From: Podila epigama
Lineage: Eukaryota; Mortierellomycota; Mortierellomycetes; Mortierellales; Mortierellaceae
Length of the DNA: 10,366 nt
Reading direction: 5' to 3'
Assembly (NCBI GenBank): GCA_015679605.1
Contig: JAAAVE010000136.1
Location: forward strand, 1 to 10,366
Shown: positions 1-8,560 of the stretch, one piece after another
Position numbering within the stretch: position 1 is the first letter of the stretch
How the letters are laid out: every line of letters begins with the position of its first letter
Notes under the pieces: generated by a model
Databases searched by the model: none
Told to the model about the DNA's origin: nothing
What the model saw: the letters and a program-made list of their open reading frames with translations, nothing else
Position numbers and translations under genes: made by a program

Positions 1-8
1 AAAAAAAA

Positions 9-30
9 GACAGACAGACAGACAGACAGA
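9..30. repeat. GACA microsatellite
   Basis: Five and a half near-perfect GACA units follow a run of eight A, and imperfect GACA-like units continue to about position 54. This is simple-sequence DNA upstream of the transporter gene. No function is visible. Confidence 0.85.
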
Positions 31-128
31 AAGAACAGACAGAACAGATAGACATGTCAACTGAGCCAGTCAAAGCAAGGCCATCAACCCAACAGAAGGC
101 GCCTTTCATTTCGTTGTCTTGCTGAACA

Positions 129-445
129 ATTACCCTTTTTTTTATTTTTTTATTTTGTTGGAGTTTAGCTTTTTAAACTTTTTTTTTGTTCTGTTCACTC
201 GTTCACTCTGAACATTTCTCTTCTCTTTTCCACTCTTCTTCACACTTTTCTTCTCCACTCCTTCTCCTCCTCCTTCCCTTTCTCGACTCTTCCCTGTTCA
301 ATCACACCATTCAACTTTTCAACAAGTGCCTGCTTTGATCCAATCCATCACCGCTTGTCCATTTTCCTCCTTACATCCTTAAGTCTTGTCCTACTCCACT
401 ACATTTATCGTTTATACCTTACTCATACACGCTGTTCGACCTCAA
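129..445 (+). promoter_or_regulatory. Promoter and leader region of the transporter gene
   Basis: The stretch from about 129 to 191 is very T-rich, with several T runs of 7 to 9 bases. It passes into a strongly pyrimidine-rich tract (about 195-330) and then a CA/TC-rich segment up to the first ATG at 446. T-rich DNA followed by a CT-rich leader is common just ahead of fungal start codons, so I read this as core promoter plus 5' untranslated region. No consensus TATA box stands out. The exact transcription start cannot be placed. Confidence 0.45.
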
Positions 446-3412
446 ATGACGACTACATCCACTTCACAAGAAAAGGAACGGCCATCATCACTTCCTGCGA
501 TGATCCACCTCGACTCGGATGTGACTGTGGCCGAGGTCAAGAGCAAGGGCACTGACCAGTGCCAGGACCAGGACCAAGACCAACAAGAGCATACACTGCC
601 TGACATTGAGAAAGCTGCAGATCCCTTGGAGGAACCCGAGCTCGTGGATGGTCCCTTGTATGGTTGGGTGGTCGTTTTTGCGTCATTCTTTGCCCAAATG
701 ATCTCCATGGGTTTTAGTAATGTTTACGGCGTGTACCAGGTAAAAAAAATTATGAACCAAATTCCCCTTCCCTTTTCCTTGGTGAGGACTGAAATTTGAC
801 GTAAATCTTTGAAGTGTTAAGGTGGTACGGTACCACTCTCTTGAATCATCATGTGCAGTGCAGTGTAGTGCAGTGTATGAAGTGACAGGCACCCTGAAAT
901 CTGAACTCAACGGAAAAAGGGGTGAGGAACCAAAAGTGAGTAGAGACAAGGGCAGAGTGAATGAATTGCACATACACATGCAACATACAACATACACACA
1001 ACAGATACACATTGCTGACTTTGCACAAAGGTTGCTGTGTCCATCAATCAAGGACAAGGACCACAGAGCGAACATGGTGGTAGAGGGTCACCACACAATT
1101 GTCAAGATAATTTTTCATCCATGCATGCATGTTGTCGGCACACACAGAGAGATACACCGACAGACAGATACACCATTTCTTACAAAGACAGCAGAGGTCA
1201 AACAAACAACACACAACGTACAGATGACTCGTTTTCGCCCTTCTGCTCAAGAGTCACTTTTCTCAGAGTGGTGTGGGCAGGCAGTGGACAACTTTATTCA
1301 TCACACTTTAAAAACACTCTCGGCAAAAAGAAGATGCAGAGATGTAGTCATCCTGCTGCGCTCAGGGGGGAAAAGGTCATTTTGCCATCCGTGGGAAACA
1401 ATCCATATCCACAAAACCTATTCTCATAGAGTTGCTCCACACGATCCAACCGCCCCCCTGTCACTTCTCCTTTTTCTGTATATTTTTTTTTATTATTCTC
1501 TCACTCCATGTCACATCACACAATGTTCACGACTTGGAATATCATTCAAGCCGAAAGTGACATACTGTGTTGGCCATGGTGTACTGACCATCCAGGGCAT
1601 GTTGATATTACTGTAACTCTCCCTTGAATCTGTCTTTTTCTCTTCTCTTCTCTTGTCTGCTGGCATGTCGTACAAGTCCGCCAACAAACATTTCAATATT
1701 GGACGGTGCTTCAAATATGCTGCCCAAGCTGTCCCTTGTTACCGCTTCCATGCTTGCTTCTACCCCGCCATGTCTTCATTTCCACCTCCCCCAAGCGCAG
1801 ATATTCCTTTGCGCCCAACCAATACATCATTCGAAAAGAAAGAAAACACTTCCTCCATCTTGAATTGTGTTCCCCTTGGCCTCAACCATCGCTCAAGATG
1901 AATGATAGAATTGTCAAAAACCACACTTGCTTGCATTTCAAAGCATGCATCTTTTCCGCCCCTATCTATTGAACAACTTGCACACAAATTACATGTGGAT
2001 GGTTACTCACTTTTTTTTTTAAAAAAAACACACACACACACACACACACACATAGAGCCATTATCTGGACCATACTTTCAAAGGGAGATCGTCCACTTTT
2101 GAACTTGCATGGGTGGGATCCTTGGCTATCGTCGCGCTCGACATCACTGGACCCTTCACAGGTGCCATCAGCATTCACTATGGTCATCGACAGGCTGCTC
2201 TTCTCGGGGTTCTCATCATGACACTCTCTCTCATCGCTGCTGCTTTTGCAACTGAAGTGTGGCAGTTGTACCTGACCCAAGGATTTCTCTACGGCACCGG
2301 TTGCAGTTTAACCTACTTTTCCTCGCTCTCATTGCCCTCGCAATGGTTCATCCGCAACCGTGGTCTGGTCACTGGTATCTCCATCAGTGGCGGCGGTATC
2401 GGTGGACTTTGGCTGTCGCCCTTGCTCAGCAAGTTGCTCGCTACCAAAGGTTCCCGTTGGACTACCCTCTGTGCAGCCATTGCGCATGCTGTCCTCATCA
2501 CGCCAGTCTGTTTCCTCCTCAAGAACCGCATTGAATCTGGTCGCCAGCGGGCTAAGCGCATCAGCGAGTTTGGCTACCGCAAGGGCGAGTCCAAGGAGCT
2601 GGAGAAGCAGCGCAAATTTGTCGACTTTACCATCCTCAAGGATGCTCGTTTCTGTCTTTTGTTTGTGGCCGGTATTTTTGTCGTCACTGGATACTTTACA
2701 CCGTTTTACTTTATCAACTGTAAGTGGAATTGATTTTCTTGGATCTTGTTGTGTAGCATCTATTCATTCTCAGGCACATTTTTTTGTTTGTTTATTTTGC
2801 TTTGTTGTTCAGTTGCGCCTTATCTGATCTTTCTCATCTTTCACACCAACACACAAACACAAACACACACACACACGCACGCACTTTTTTTTTTTTTTTA
2901 CAATTCCAGCATATGCCATTCAACACAAAGTCGACGCTGGTTCAGCTGCGTTAATGGTAGGCCTGATGAATGGAGCGTCGGCCGTTGGACGTATTGTGAT
3001 GGGCTTTGTGAGTGATCGTATCGGCTGCATCAACGCCTTGTTCATCTCGACTTTTGCTGCCTGCTTGACAATCTTTTTCGTTTGGACATTTGCCAAGACG
3101 ATCGCAGTCATGTATATCTTTTCGGTCCTCTATGGTCTCTGTTGTGGTGCTTATCTCTCGTCGACCGTCTCTGTCGCAGGCGCCATTTGCGGTCTGGAAA
3201 GACTGGCCTCAGTCACTGGCATCATCTACGCAGGAATGGCCATTGGATCAGCTGCTGGCTCGCCTACATCGGGCGCTATTCTGGATTCGATTGGCAAAAA
3301 GACAGATTATACAGGCGTCATCATGTTTGTAGGCTCAGTGATGGCGGTTGGTACAGTCATTCTCTTCATCTTGAAGCTCAAGACGAGTAGAAACATGTTT
3401 GCGAGAGTATAA
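446..3412 (+). CDS. MFS transporter, monocarboxylate-porter (MCT/MCH) family, three exons
   Basis: Exons 446-739, 2056-2719 and 2910-3412 join in frame to 486 aa. The protein is probably a proton- or substrate-coupled membrane carrier for a small organic acid or similar solute; the substrate cannot be told. Residues 1-70 are a polar, acidic cytoplasmic tail with a Gln-Asp repeat near 38-47. DGPLYGWVVVFASF (68-81) matches the MCT signature at the start of helix 1, and WFIRNRGLVTGISISGGGIG (196-215) matches the second MCT signature in the helix 4-5 region. A charged central loop lies near 255-290, and the second six-helix half starts near 296. Length is normal for fungal MCH-like proteins. ATG 446 is the first in-frame ATG and has A at -3. 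Splice sites: CAG/GTAAAA...TAG and GTAAGT...CAG; the second intron interrupts a Ser codon (residue 320). Family assignment is firm; splice sites are inferred from reading frame and family continuity. Confidence 0.9.
978..1616 (+). other. 212-codon open frame inside intron 1, unknown significance
   Basis: An ATG at 978 opens 212 codons ending at TAA 1614-1616; the stop-free frame extends upstream to at least 822. The translation is rich in His, Thr, Ser, Gln and Cys, ends with a hydrophobic stretch (near 1465-1510), and shows no domain I know. The start context is weak (C at -3). CA-rich DNA has few stop codons in this orientation, which may explain the openness. It may be chance, an unannotated nested gene or a retained-intron product; chance is most likely. 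Confidence 0.15.
2011..2052. repeat. T10-A8-(CA)12 tract at the intron 1 acceptor
   Basis: Ten T (2011-2020), eight A (2021-2028) and twelve perfect CA units (2029-2052) abut the TAG acceptor. The T and A runs are self-complementary in RNA, and the CA units occupy the place where a polypyrimidine tract would normally sit. Confidence 0.9.
2720..2909 (+). other. Intron 2 of the transporter gene (190 nt)
   Basis: GTAAGT donor at 2720 and CAG acceptor ending at 2909. The 3' part has a CA-rich tract (2842-2884) followed by 15 T (2885-2899), a normal polypyrimidine tract. Joining restores the Ser codon split T/CA and the expected run into YAIQHKVDAGSAA. A decoy acceptor, TTCAG ending at 2812, would shift the downstream frame and lead to an early stop. 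Confidence 0.8.
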
Positions 3413-3454
3413 CATGTTAAACCCAGCTGTTGCCCGCCTAGTGCAAAACATGTT
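3392..3454. repeat. Three AACATGTT palindromes around the transporter stop codon
   Basis: The 8-bp palindrome AACATGTT occurs at 3392-3399 (within the last codons), 3411-3418 (overlapping the TAA stop) and 3447-3454 (3' UTR). The first two extend to 10-bp palindromes (AAACATGTTT and TAACATGTTA). Whether they bind a protein is unknown. Confidence 0.6.
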
Positions 3455-3967
3455 CTGTCATGCACACTTGTTCAACCCCGCCAAAAACAGAGAGCCCCAT
3501 CTTGGTCTCTCATTCTGCACCAAAGAAGATGAAAAGCAAAATAAGAAAAAGATTGGTTCTGTTCAATGGACGTGGGCGTGCTTTCAGAAGGACAAACACC
3601 CTCAGCAAACAAATTTCTCAACTCCATTTGGTAGTCATCCACCTCACTTTACATCTGCTCCACTTAGGGCTTTTTGCATAGGACTATAGGATATGGACAC
3701 ATCTTTCTTTCTCTCTCCTCCCTCTACATTTTCTTTCATGTTCAAATTACTCTTACTCCACTCCATCTAATTTACATTGCATATTTATACCAATACACAC
3801 TCAATATAACTCAACATATTAGTCGGGTCGTTTTAATAAGCAAACGTATGTACATAGGATGTGGGGTATGTGAGGGGTCAGTGCGAAAGCAAAGAGACGT
3901 GTCTAGCAAACGGTCTTAGGGTGACATTTGTGAAGCATCTCTTTCTTTGATTTTCTACGTTCTCATC
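3413..3967. other. Convergent intergenic spacer
   Basis: The 555 bp separate the 3' ends of the transporter (plus) and stomatin-like (minus) genes and should contain both 3' UTRs and polyadenylation regions. No consensus AATAAA is seen for the plus-strand gene. No coding frame here is convincing. Confidence 0.6.
3832..3837 (-). terminator. Possible polyadenylation signal of the stomatin-like gene
   Basis: ATTAAA on the minus strand lies about 130 nt past the stop codon, with a TGTA element (about 3849-3852) shortly before it. The motif and distance fit, but fungal signals are loose, so this is tentative. Confidence 0.3.
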
Positions 3968-5310
3968 TTATTGCTTGCTCATCTGCTCCCACTGGGTTGC
4001 CTGGAGAGGAGTCATCTCGCTAGGACCTTGTTGGGTAGGCATAAAGATGACACGCGTGTTGCTGCCCTTTGCCATGTTAGTCATGGTTTCGAGGTAACGA
4101 ATCTGCATGGCGGCAGGTGTGTTGAGGATGTCAGCGGCAGCGCGCATGAGCTTAGCACTGTCAACCTCAGCTTGAGCGCCAATAACCTTGGACTCGGCCA
4201 AACGTTTAGCCTGAGCGGCCGAGGAAAGAGACTCTTGAAGCTCCCGAGAGAAGGTGATATCCTTAATCAGAACGGACTCGACCTTGACACCCCAGTCGCG
4301 GGCGGGCACATCAATCACCTCCTGAATCTCATCACCAATGGCCTCGCGGTTTTCGATGAGTTCCTGCAAGACACGCATACCAAGAATATGACGAAGTGTT
4401 GTTTGTGTTCTATGGCCAAGAAAAGAGACGAGGGATGGAATGAGCACAAAAATCCCATGATGCTACGTGTCCCAAAACAGCCCATTTCTTATACACTGTA
4501 GAACTCCTAGCCAGATAGTGTGAATTTACACGCTTACCTTTCAATCAAGGCCGCCTTGACATCACTGACGCCAAAGACAGACTGAGAAGGATTAACAATG
4601 TGCCAGTAGAGAACCGAGTCGATTTGGACATTGACATTGTCCTTGGTCATGATGACCTGTTGAGGAATATCCGCAATCTGGATCTTGATGTCCACTCGAA
4701 TCAGTTTTTCCGTGACAGGGTTAATCTTGGTCAAGCCGGGGTCTAATATAGTCATTGTAGCGAAATGAGCAATACACTCCTGGGTTAGATGACATGTCAC
4801 TTCACTGTTTCAAAGGAGGACGGAAAAGAATGGATGGAAATGTAGCACCGTGCGAGTATTTTTTTTCTTACCGACAATCTTGTAGAACTTGCCGAAGCGG
4901 GTGATAAGACCAACATAACCCTGGGAGACAGACTATCGACACACACAAAGAGAAGGATAGGAAGAATGATGAGGAAGGAAGCAGGAATGGACAAGAAGAT
5001 GAGGTGTCAAGGGCCCATTGAAAGACATAAGACGAAAAAAAAGGACTTGATTGCACACCTTATAAGGGTTAGGGAAGCAGCAGCAAGGGATGGCACCAAG
5101 GGTTCCCATAATACTACCAGCACTGTTCATCATGGCACCGTAGACACCGTGATTCTCGTCGTCGGGCGAGAACTCTGTGGCAAAGGACCGTTGCATGCCA
5201 TGCTGACCACGGGGCTGCTGAGAGATGGTGGCGTTGTTGTTGGCGGAGGCGGAAGCGGGTGAGAGAGTGGCCATGTCAATGTCGTCAGAGCGGCTGCGAG
5301 TAAGTGTCAT
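3968..5310 (-). CDS. Stomatin-like SPFH/band 7 membrane protein, four exons
   Basis: Exons 5310-5059, 4932-4872, 4742-4538 and 4409-3968 join to 319 aa. Stomatins sit on the inner face of membranes, oligomerise, and organise lipid microdomains and regulate channels. Residues 1-67 are polar, with low-complexity Ala/Ser/Asn and Gln. A short hydrophobic stretch (68-79) ends in CCC (76-78) and FPNPYK (79-84), a likely palmitoylation and membrane-anchoring site. The SPFH core follows: GYVGLITRFGKFYKIVDPGL (89-108), a beta-rich part, then DVPARDWGVKVESVLIKDI (206-224), a hallmark. The helical tail (about 229-285) has AQAKRLAESKVIGAQAE and PAAMQIRYLETM, typical of slipins. Introns are 126, 129 and 128 nt; intron 1 has a weak GTGTGC donor, the others GTAAG. 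ATG 5308-5310 has poor context (T at -3); Met13 (5274-5272) has G at -3 and +4 and may be the real start, giving 307 aa. Confidence 0.9.
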
Positions 5311-5520
5311 AAACTAGGGAATGTGATGTGTTGTGTGTGTGAGAGAGAGATGTGATTGTGGTGAAGGTAATGTGTGAGTGATGAGATTGAGATGAAAAGA
5401 AAGAAGATGTGCTGTTGCTTTTATTCGTTTCTTTTAAAACAGTTGCTTCTGTGTGCTCACGACAGCCCAAAAAGCTCGGGCTCACACTCACACACGTTGG
5501 TTGCTTGCTAATGACAAGTC
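5311..5520 (-). promoter_or_regulatory. Leader and promoter of the stomatin-like gene
   Basis: Read on the minus strand, the first 90 bases ahead of the ATG are CA- and TC-rich with CACA and TCTC repeats, as expected of a fungal leader. AATAAAA (5425-5419), about 115 nt upstream, is the nearest TATA-like element. Both calls rest on composition alone. Confidence 0.35.
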
Positions 5521-5546
5521 AAAGTCGAAGTATAAAATTCGACTTT
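5521..5546. repeat. Perfect 9-bp inverted repeat with TATAAAA loop
   Basis: AAAGTCGAA (5521-5529) and TTCGACTTT (5538-5546) are exact reverse complements around the 8-nt spacer GTATAAAA. It could form a cruciform or RNA hairpin, or be a dimeric binding site. It lies about 210 bp upstream of the stomatin-like start codon. A TATAAAA box facing the plus strand sits in the loop, but no convincing plus-strand gene follows. Confidence 0.6.
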
Positions 5547-5739
5547 TTCTTTCTTTGTTGAGTTAAGGTACTCACTAGGTAAAAAAGAACCTTCCCAGGT
5601 GACCTATTGACATGGTGCGTGGTCCATCCTTCGGCGCAACTTTATATTTTTGCACTTTTTTTTCGAATGTTTTCACGTCCTATCGCATTCTACAATGGCT
5701 TTACATGATTGAGGACAATCCACCTCCTCTTCTTGTTGA

Positions 5740-6207
5740 ACATCCATTCGCTCACCACTTGTCCCTGTTGTCGTCTTTTTTTTATTTTCAACAATCTTTC
5801 CAGCTACTCACCCATTTTCCGTACTGACTGGTCAACAACTGGATGGAACAGACTCGCAGGATGACTCTACTCTTGATAGTGATCATGATATCAAGATCTT
5901 CACCATCAACAACAACAGCAAAGCAATAACAACAGCAATAATAACAATAACAGTAACACCGATGACGATGATGGCGCCAGAGTCCCGGCGCGCAAAGCGT
6001 TTACCCCTTTTGCATTTTGAGCTTAAAGCAGGCTGTCGACTCTTCTTTTGGATAAGGTTTCGACTCTATCCCTTAAATCGTAAGGCTTATTATTTTGTTG
6101 GCTTCAAATTGGGCCACGGTGAACAGCAAGTTGGTAGGCGTTCTTGGAAGGACGTCTACCTACTTGGTCACTCAATTGGGTATATCTCTCGGTTGAGACG
6201 TGTTTAA
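5740..6207 (+). pseudogene. Possible broken Gln/Asn/Asp-rich coding piece
   Basis: A frame without stops runs 5740-6207 but has no ATG before 5962; it includes DSQDDSTLDSDHDIKIF (about 5848-5898). In a neighbouring frame, open from 5889 to a TGA at 6018-6020, the same DNA reads as a run of Gln, then Asn and Ser, then DDDDGARVPARKAFTPFAF, which looks more protein-like. A single frame change inside the CAA/AAC repeat would join the two. I do not recognise a family. It may be a decayed exon, or merely repeat-driven openness. Confidence 0.2.
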
Positions 6208-6508
6208 AAGAAAAAGAATGTACGTAGTAGACGTGCTTTAAAAAAAAAGGCAAACGAAATAAGCAAATGGATGCAATGATTCTCTATCCCTGATGATATT
6301 GCATATTGCTCTTGAACATAACATTAATTTGATGTGGATAGTGACCATATCAGTCTTGCAAAGCGATTGTACATTTGATGGTTTAGGGATGGGACAAGTC
6401 AAGCTCCAACTTATTAAAAATGAAGACTTGCTACCACAGTTTCTGAATCAAGGATACCTTGTCTTATTCTTTCTACGATATTTTTCATTAGGAATATGAG
6501 AACAACCA
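6208..6508. other. Spacer with no recognised feature
   Basis: AT-rich DNA with short A runs (6240-6248). No coding frame, repeat or RNA gene is supported. Confidence 0.4.
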
Positions 6509-7677
6509 CTAATCGCATGTTGATGCCATGCATCCTATGCTGTGTAGGGAAAAAAAGTTTAAAATGGCATTTTTTGACGATCCTTGCTCTCACTTCAAGT
6601 GATCCATATGATGCCTCTAAGACGAAGGCGTTTACCTTGGCCATTCAAAGACAATCTTCATCTCTATACTCATGATTGACCTGTCACCTGTAGCATCCAA
6701 CCAATATACGCTCTCTGCGTCGATGTTCACAGGTAAACGCTTTGGTCCTTGTTCTTGTGTATGTCCCACGTTTTGAAGGTAGTCGGATGTCTCGCCATCC
6801 CATTCCTTATCTGTCAACCAGCCCATCCGCACAGGTGAACATCCCGTTCGACCTTCTGCACCATAGCATTTGAGGTATTCTTTGGCATAGGATGTCAGTC
6901 ATGTTACTCAAAGGTTTTTTCCATTTTCTATCTATCACCTTCTCATACCATGGCAAATTGGCTAGGTTAGCGGCGAAACTAGAAGGCGTTGACAACGCTG
7001 GTAGTGCGCACCTGTCAATCTGCATCACAACCCGATGTCTAGTGCTCCTTCAAGATCCTCTGTAAGCACTTCCATCTTGCACACAAAAAAAAAGGTCCAG
7101 ACATTAAAAAAAGTTGGTGGCGATGTCGAAGGGTCACGTGTCATGGTCAGTCAAGGAACTGGTAGGCGGACAGTTGGACGCATAGAGTGAAAAGGAGCGA
7201 AGGTTGTCCTTTCAATTGCAGAAATGGCGTCAATGAAGTGTGCCAGCACACCGTCCCAGTCCCCGCAGCTCGAGCAATTGTAGATAGACCCTGTACCTTC
7301 GGTTTTTTTTGTTGGTCTGTTGATTGGTCTAGAATGGCGCAGGGGTGTAAGGTGGCACAAAAGCACAGAGGAAGTTGTAGATGAGCAATAGCGCAAGGGT
7401 ACAGCACAAGGGGCAAAAGTGCAGGGATCTCGACTCATGTTACCAGTTTCTCTTTTGCATCCTTCAACTCTACCTTTGACGGCGATAACTGTTTTCTAAG
7501 CGCGACTTGACACCTTGTTTGTGGGCTGGTTGACTCGATGTCTTGCATTAAAATACTATCCTCACTTGTACGTACGCGTGTTTTGACTACCACAGTCGAA
7601 GGAACAATGACTTCAGTCCAACTGTCTAGTGTACATTTTGCTTGCAAATGTCGAGAATATGATGCTTTGCGTGTCAT
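6509..7677 (-). pseudogene. Unresolved coding-like tract, decayed or unmodelled multi-exon gene
   Basis: Several pieces on the minus strand look coding but do not form one frame. (1) 7677-7435, 80 aa from ATG, mid part WTEVIVPSTVVVKTRV. (2) 7438-7151, 95 aa, starting inside the stop of piece 1 in another frame, with SCGDWDGVLAHFIDAISAIE. (3) A short piece near 7074-7028 (MEVLTEDLEGALDIG) after a T-run and an AG. (4) 7028-6807, with NLPWYEKVIDRKWKKPLS. (5) 6898-6636, in yet another frame, with GWLTDKEWDGETSDYLQNVG, ending at a good AG/GTAAAC donor; a 96-nt intron to CACAG (6540) would give a last exon ending at TAG 6511-6509. I do not recognise the family. Missing good splice sites between pieces 2 and 3 and the shifts between 4 and 5 suggest decay, but unusual introns could rescue it. 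Transcript data would decide. Confidence 0.3.
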
Positions 7678-7695
7678 TCGTCTCCGCACTATCAC

Positions 7696-8560
7696 ACAAA
7701 CATATGGGGGGGTCGTGACTTTAACTCAACTTTTTGTACGTGGTGTTAGCATAGTCTACATACTCCACTCGACAGTGACATGCACGCATCTCTCTATACT
7801 GGAGCCTGCGAGACAGAACATATGACTATAGGTGATGATAAAGAGACAACGGAGGAGAGCGAGCATGCTTAATAAGAATAGCAAGTTTGTTTGGGTAAGT
7901 TTTTGCCCTCTTTTGATAAACCAACAAGAAAAAAAATGATGGGTGGTCAAGGAGCAATCTATTTGGCATTAATTTTCCCTAGACCCAAGTGTATGGGCAG
8001 GGATGTTTGTGCATAGAGATGGGTGTAGCGGAAGCAACAAAGTGTGTGCTCGGGAAAAATGGAAAAATGGACAACCAAATCTAAGGTCGGGGCGGCGTTT
8101 GCCTTCGGAGAGAAAGAAAAAACCACAGTGCTGTCGCCATTTGAAATTGATAGGCACGACAAGGAGGAGATGAGGATAAGATGTCAATGGATAACATTCC
8201 AATGTGCGTCAGCAACTTGGCGCGCTGGCGGAGCGCCGACTGCTGTCTGGTGCCCAGGAGATGTCATATGAAGGAGAATGGTAATGATCACACCTGCTGC
8301 CGTTTTTGCACTCGGGTCTAATTAATGGTTTGGGTATGGTATTGCAGAATAAGATCAATGTTTGTGAAATTCAGCCTGTTTTGCCTCGTGCGTGTTCATT
8401 TTAGAGTGGATCAGCGAACGAGAAATGGATGGGTGGCCGCAGCAGAAAGTGGTCATTCGAGATAAAGAGGAAGCAAGTGTCACGAGCATGAGGCAACGTC
8501 AAGAGGCGAACGCAAGACGACGGATCGGGGACCTGGTGGAAGGGCAAACGGGACGGGAAG
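7696..8560. other. Stretch without a supported gene
   Basis: On the minus strand this stretch is mixed T/C-rich, and a short frame near 8165-7959 reads somewhat protein-like (SISNGDSTVVFSFSPKANAA) without a clear start or splice sites. On the plus strand, frames at 8059-8271 and 8425-8649 are purine-rich and charged. None shows a known domain. The minus-strand pyrimidine bias could mark the promoter and leader of the decayed gene at 7677-6509. Confidence 0.3.

Larger units (their letters stand above)
740..2055 (+). other. Intron 1 of the transporter gene (1316 nt)
   Basis: The intron starts GTAAAA after a CAG exon end and stops at TAG directly after a CA repeat. Exon 1 ends in phase 0 at YGVYQ and exon 2 resumes SHYLDHTF, which is the spacing expected between MCT helices 1 and 2, so nothing coding is missing. 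A possible branch site CTCAC lies at 2006-2010, with no AG between it and the acceptor. A small palindrome with 7-bp arms and a 1-nt loop lies at 822-836. The size is unusual beside the 126-190 nt of the other four introns here. I see no terminal inverted repeats or target duplication that would mark an inserted element. Confidence 0.75.

Noticed and set aside
683-1075. 130-codon minus-strand frame overlapping exon 1
   Set aside because: It runs opposite to the transporter exon and intron start, and reads as Cys/Leu-rich low-complexity sequence.
2811-2812. Alternative acceptor in intron 2
   Set aside because: Using it would extend the frame through the CA repeat and then read the conserved exon 3 in the wrong frame; the 2909 acceptor restores the family sequence.
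3441-3490. tRNA B-box-like GTTCAACCC near 3471
   Set aside because: The flanking bases cannot form a T-arm stem and no A-box or acceptor stem is found at the right distance.
3947-4501. 184-codon plus-strand frame
   Set aside because: It is antisense to the conserved last exon and intron 3 of the stomatin-like gene; its translation has no family features.
5612-5827. 71-codon plus-strand frame downstream of the TATAAAA hairpin
   Set aside because: Its translation is aromatic low-complexity from T-rich DNA; the possible acceptor at 5803 gives no usable frame with it.
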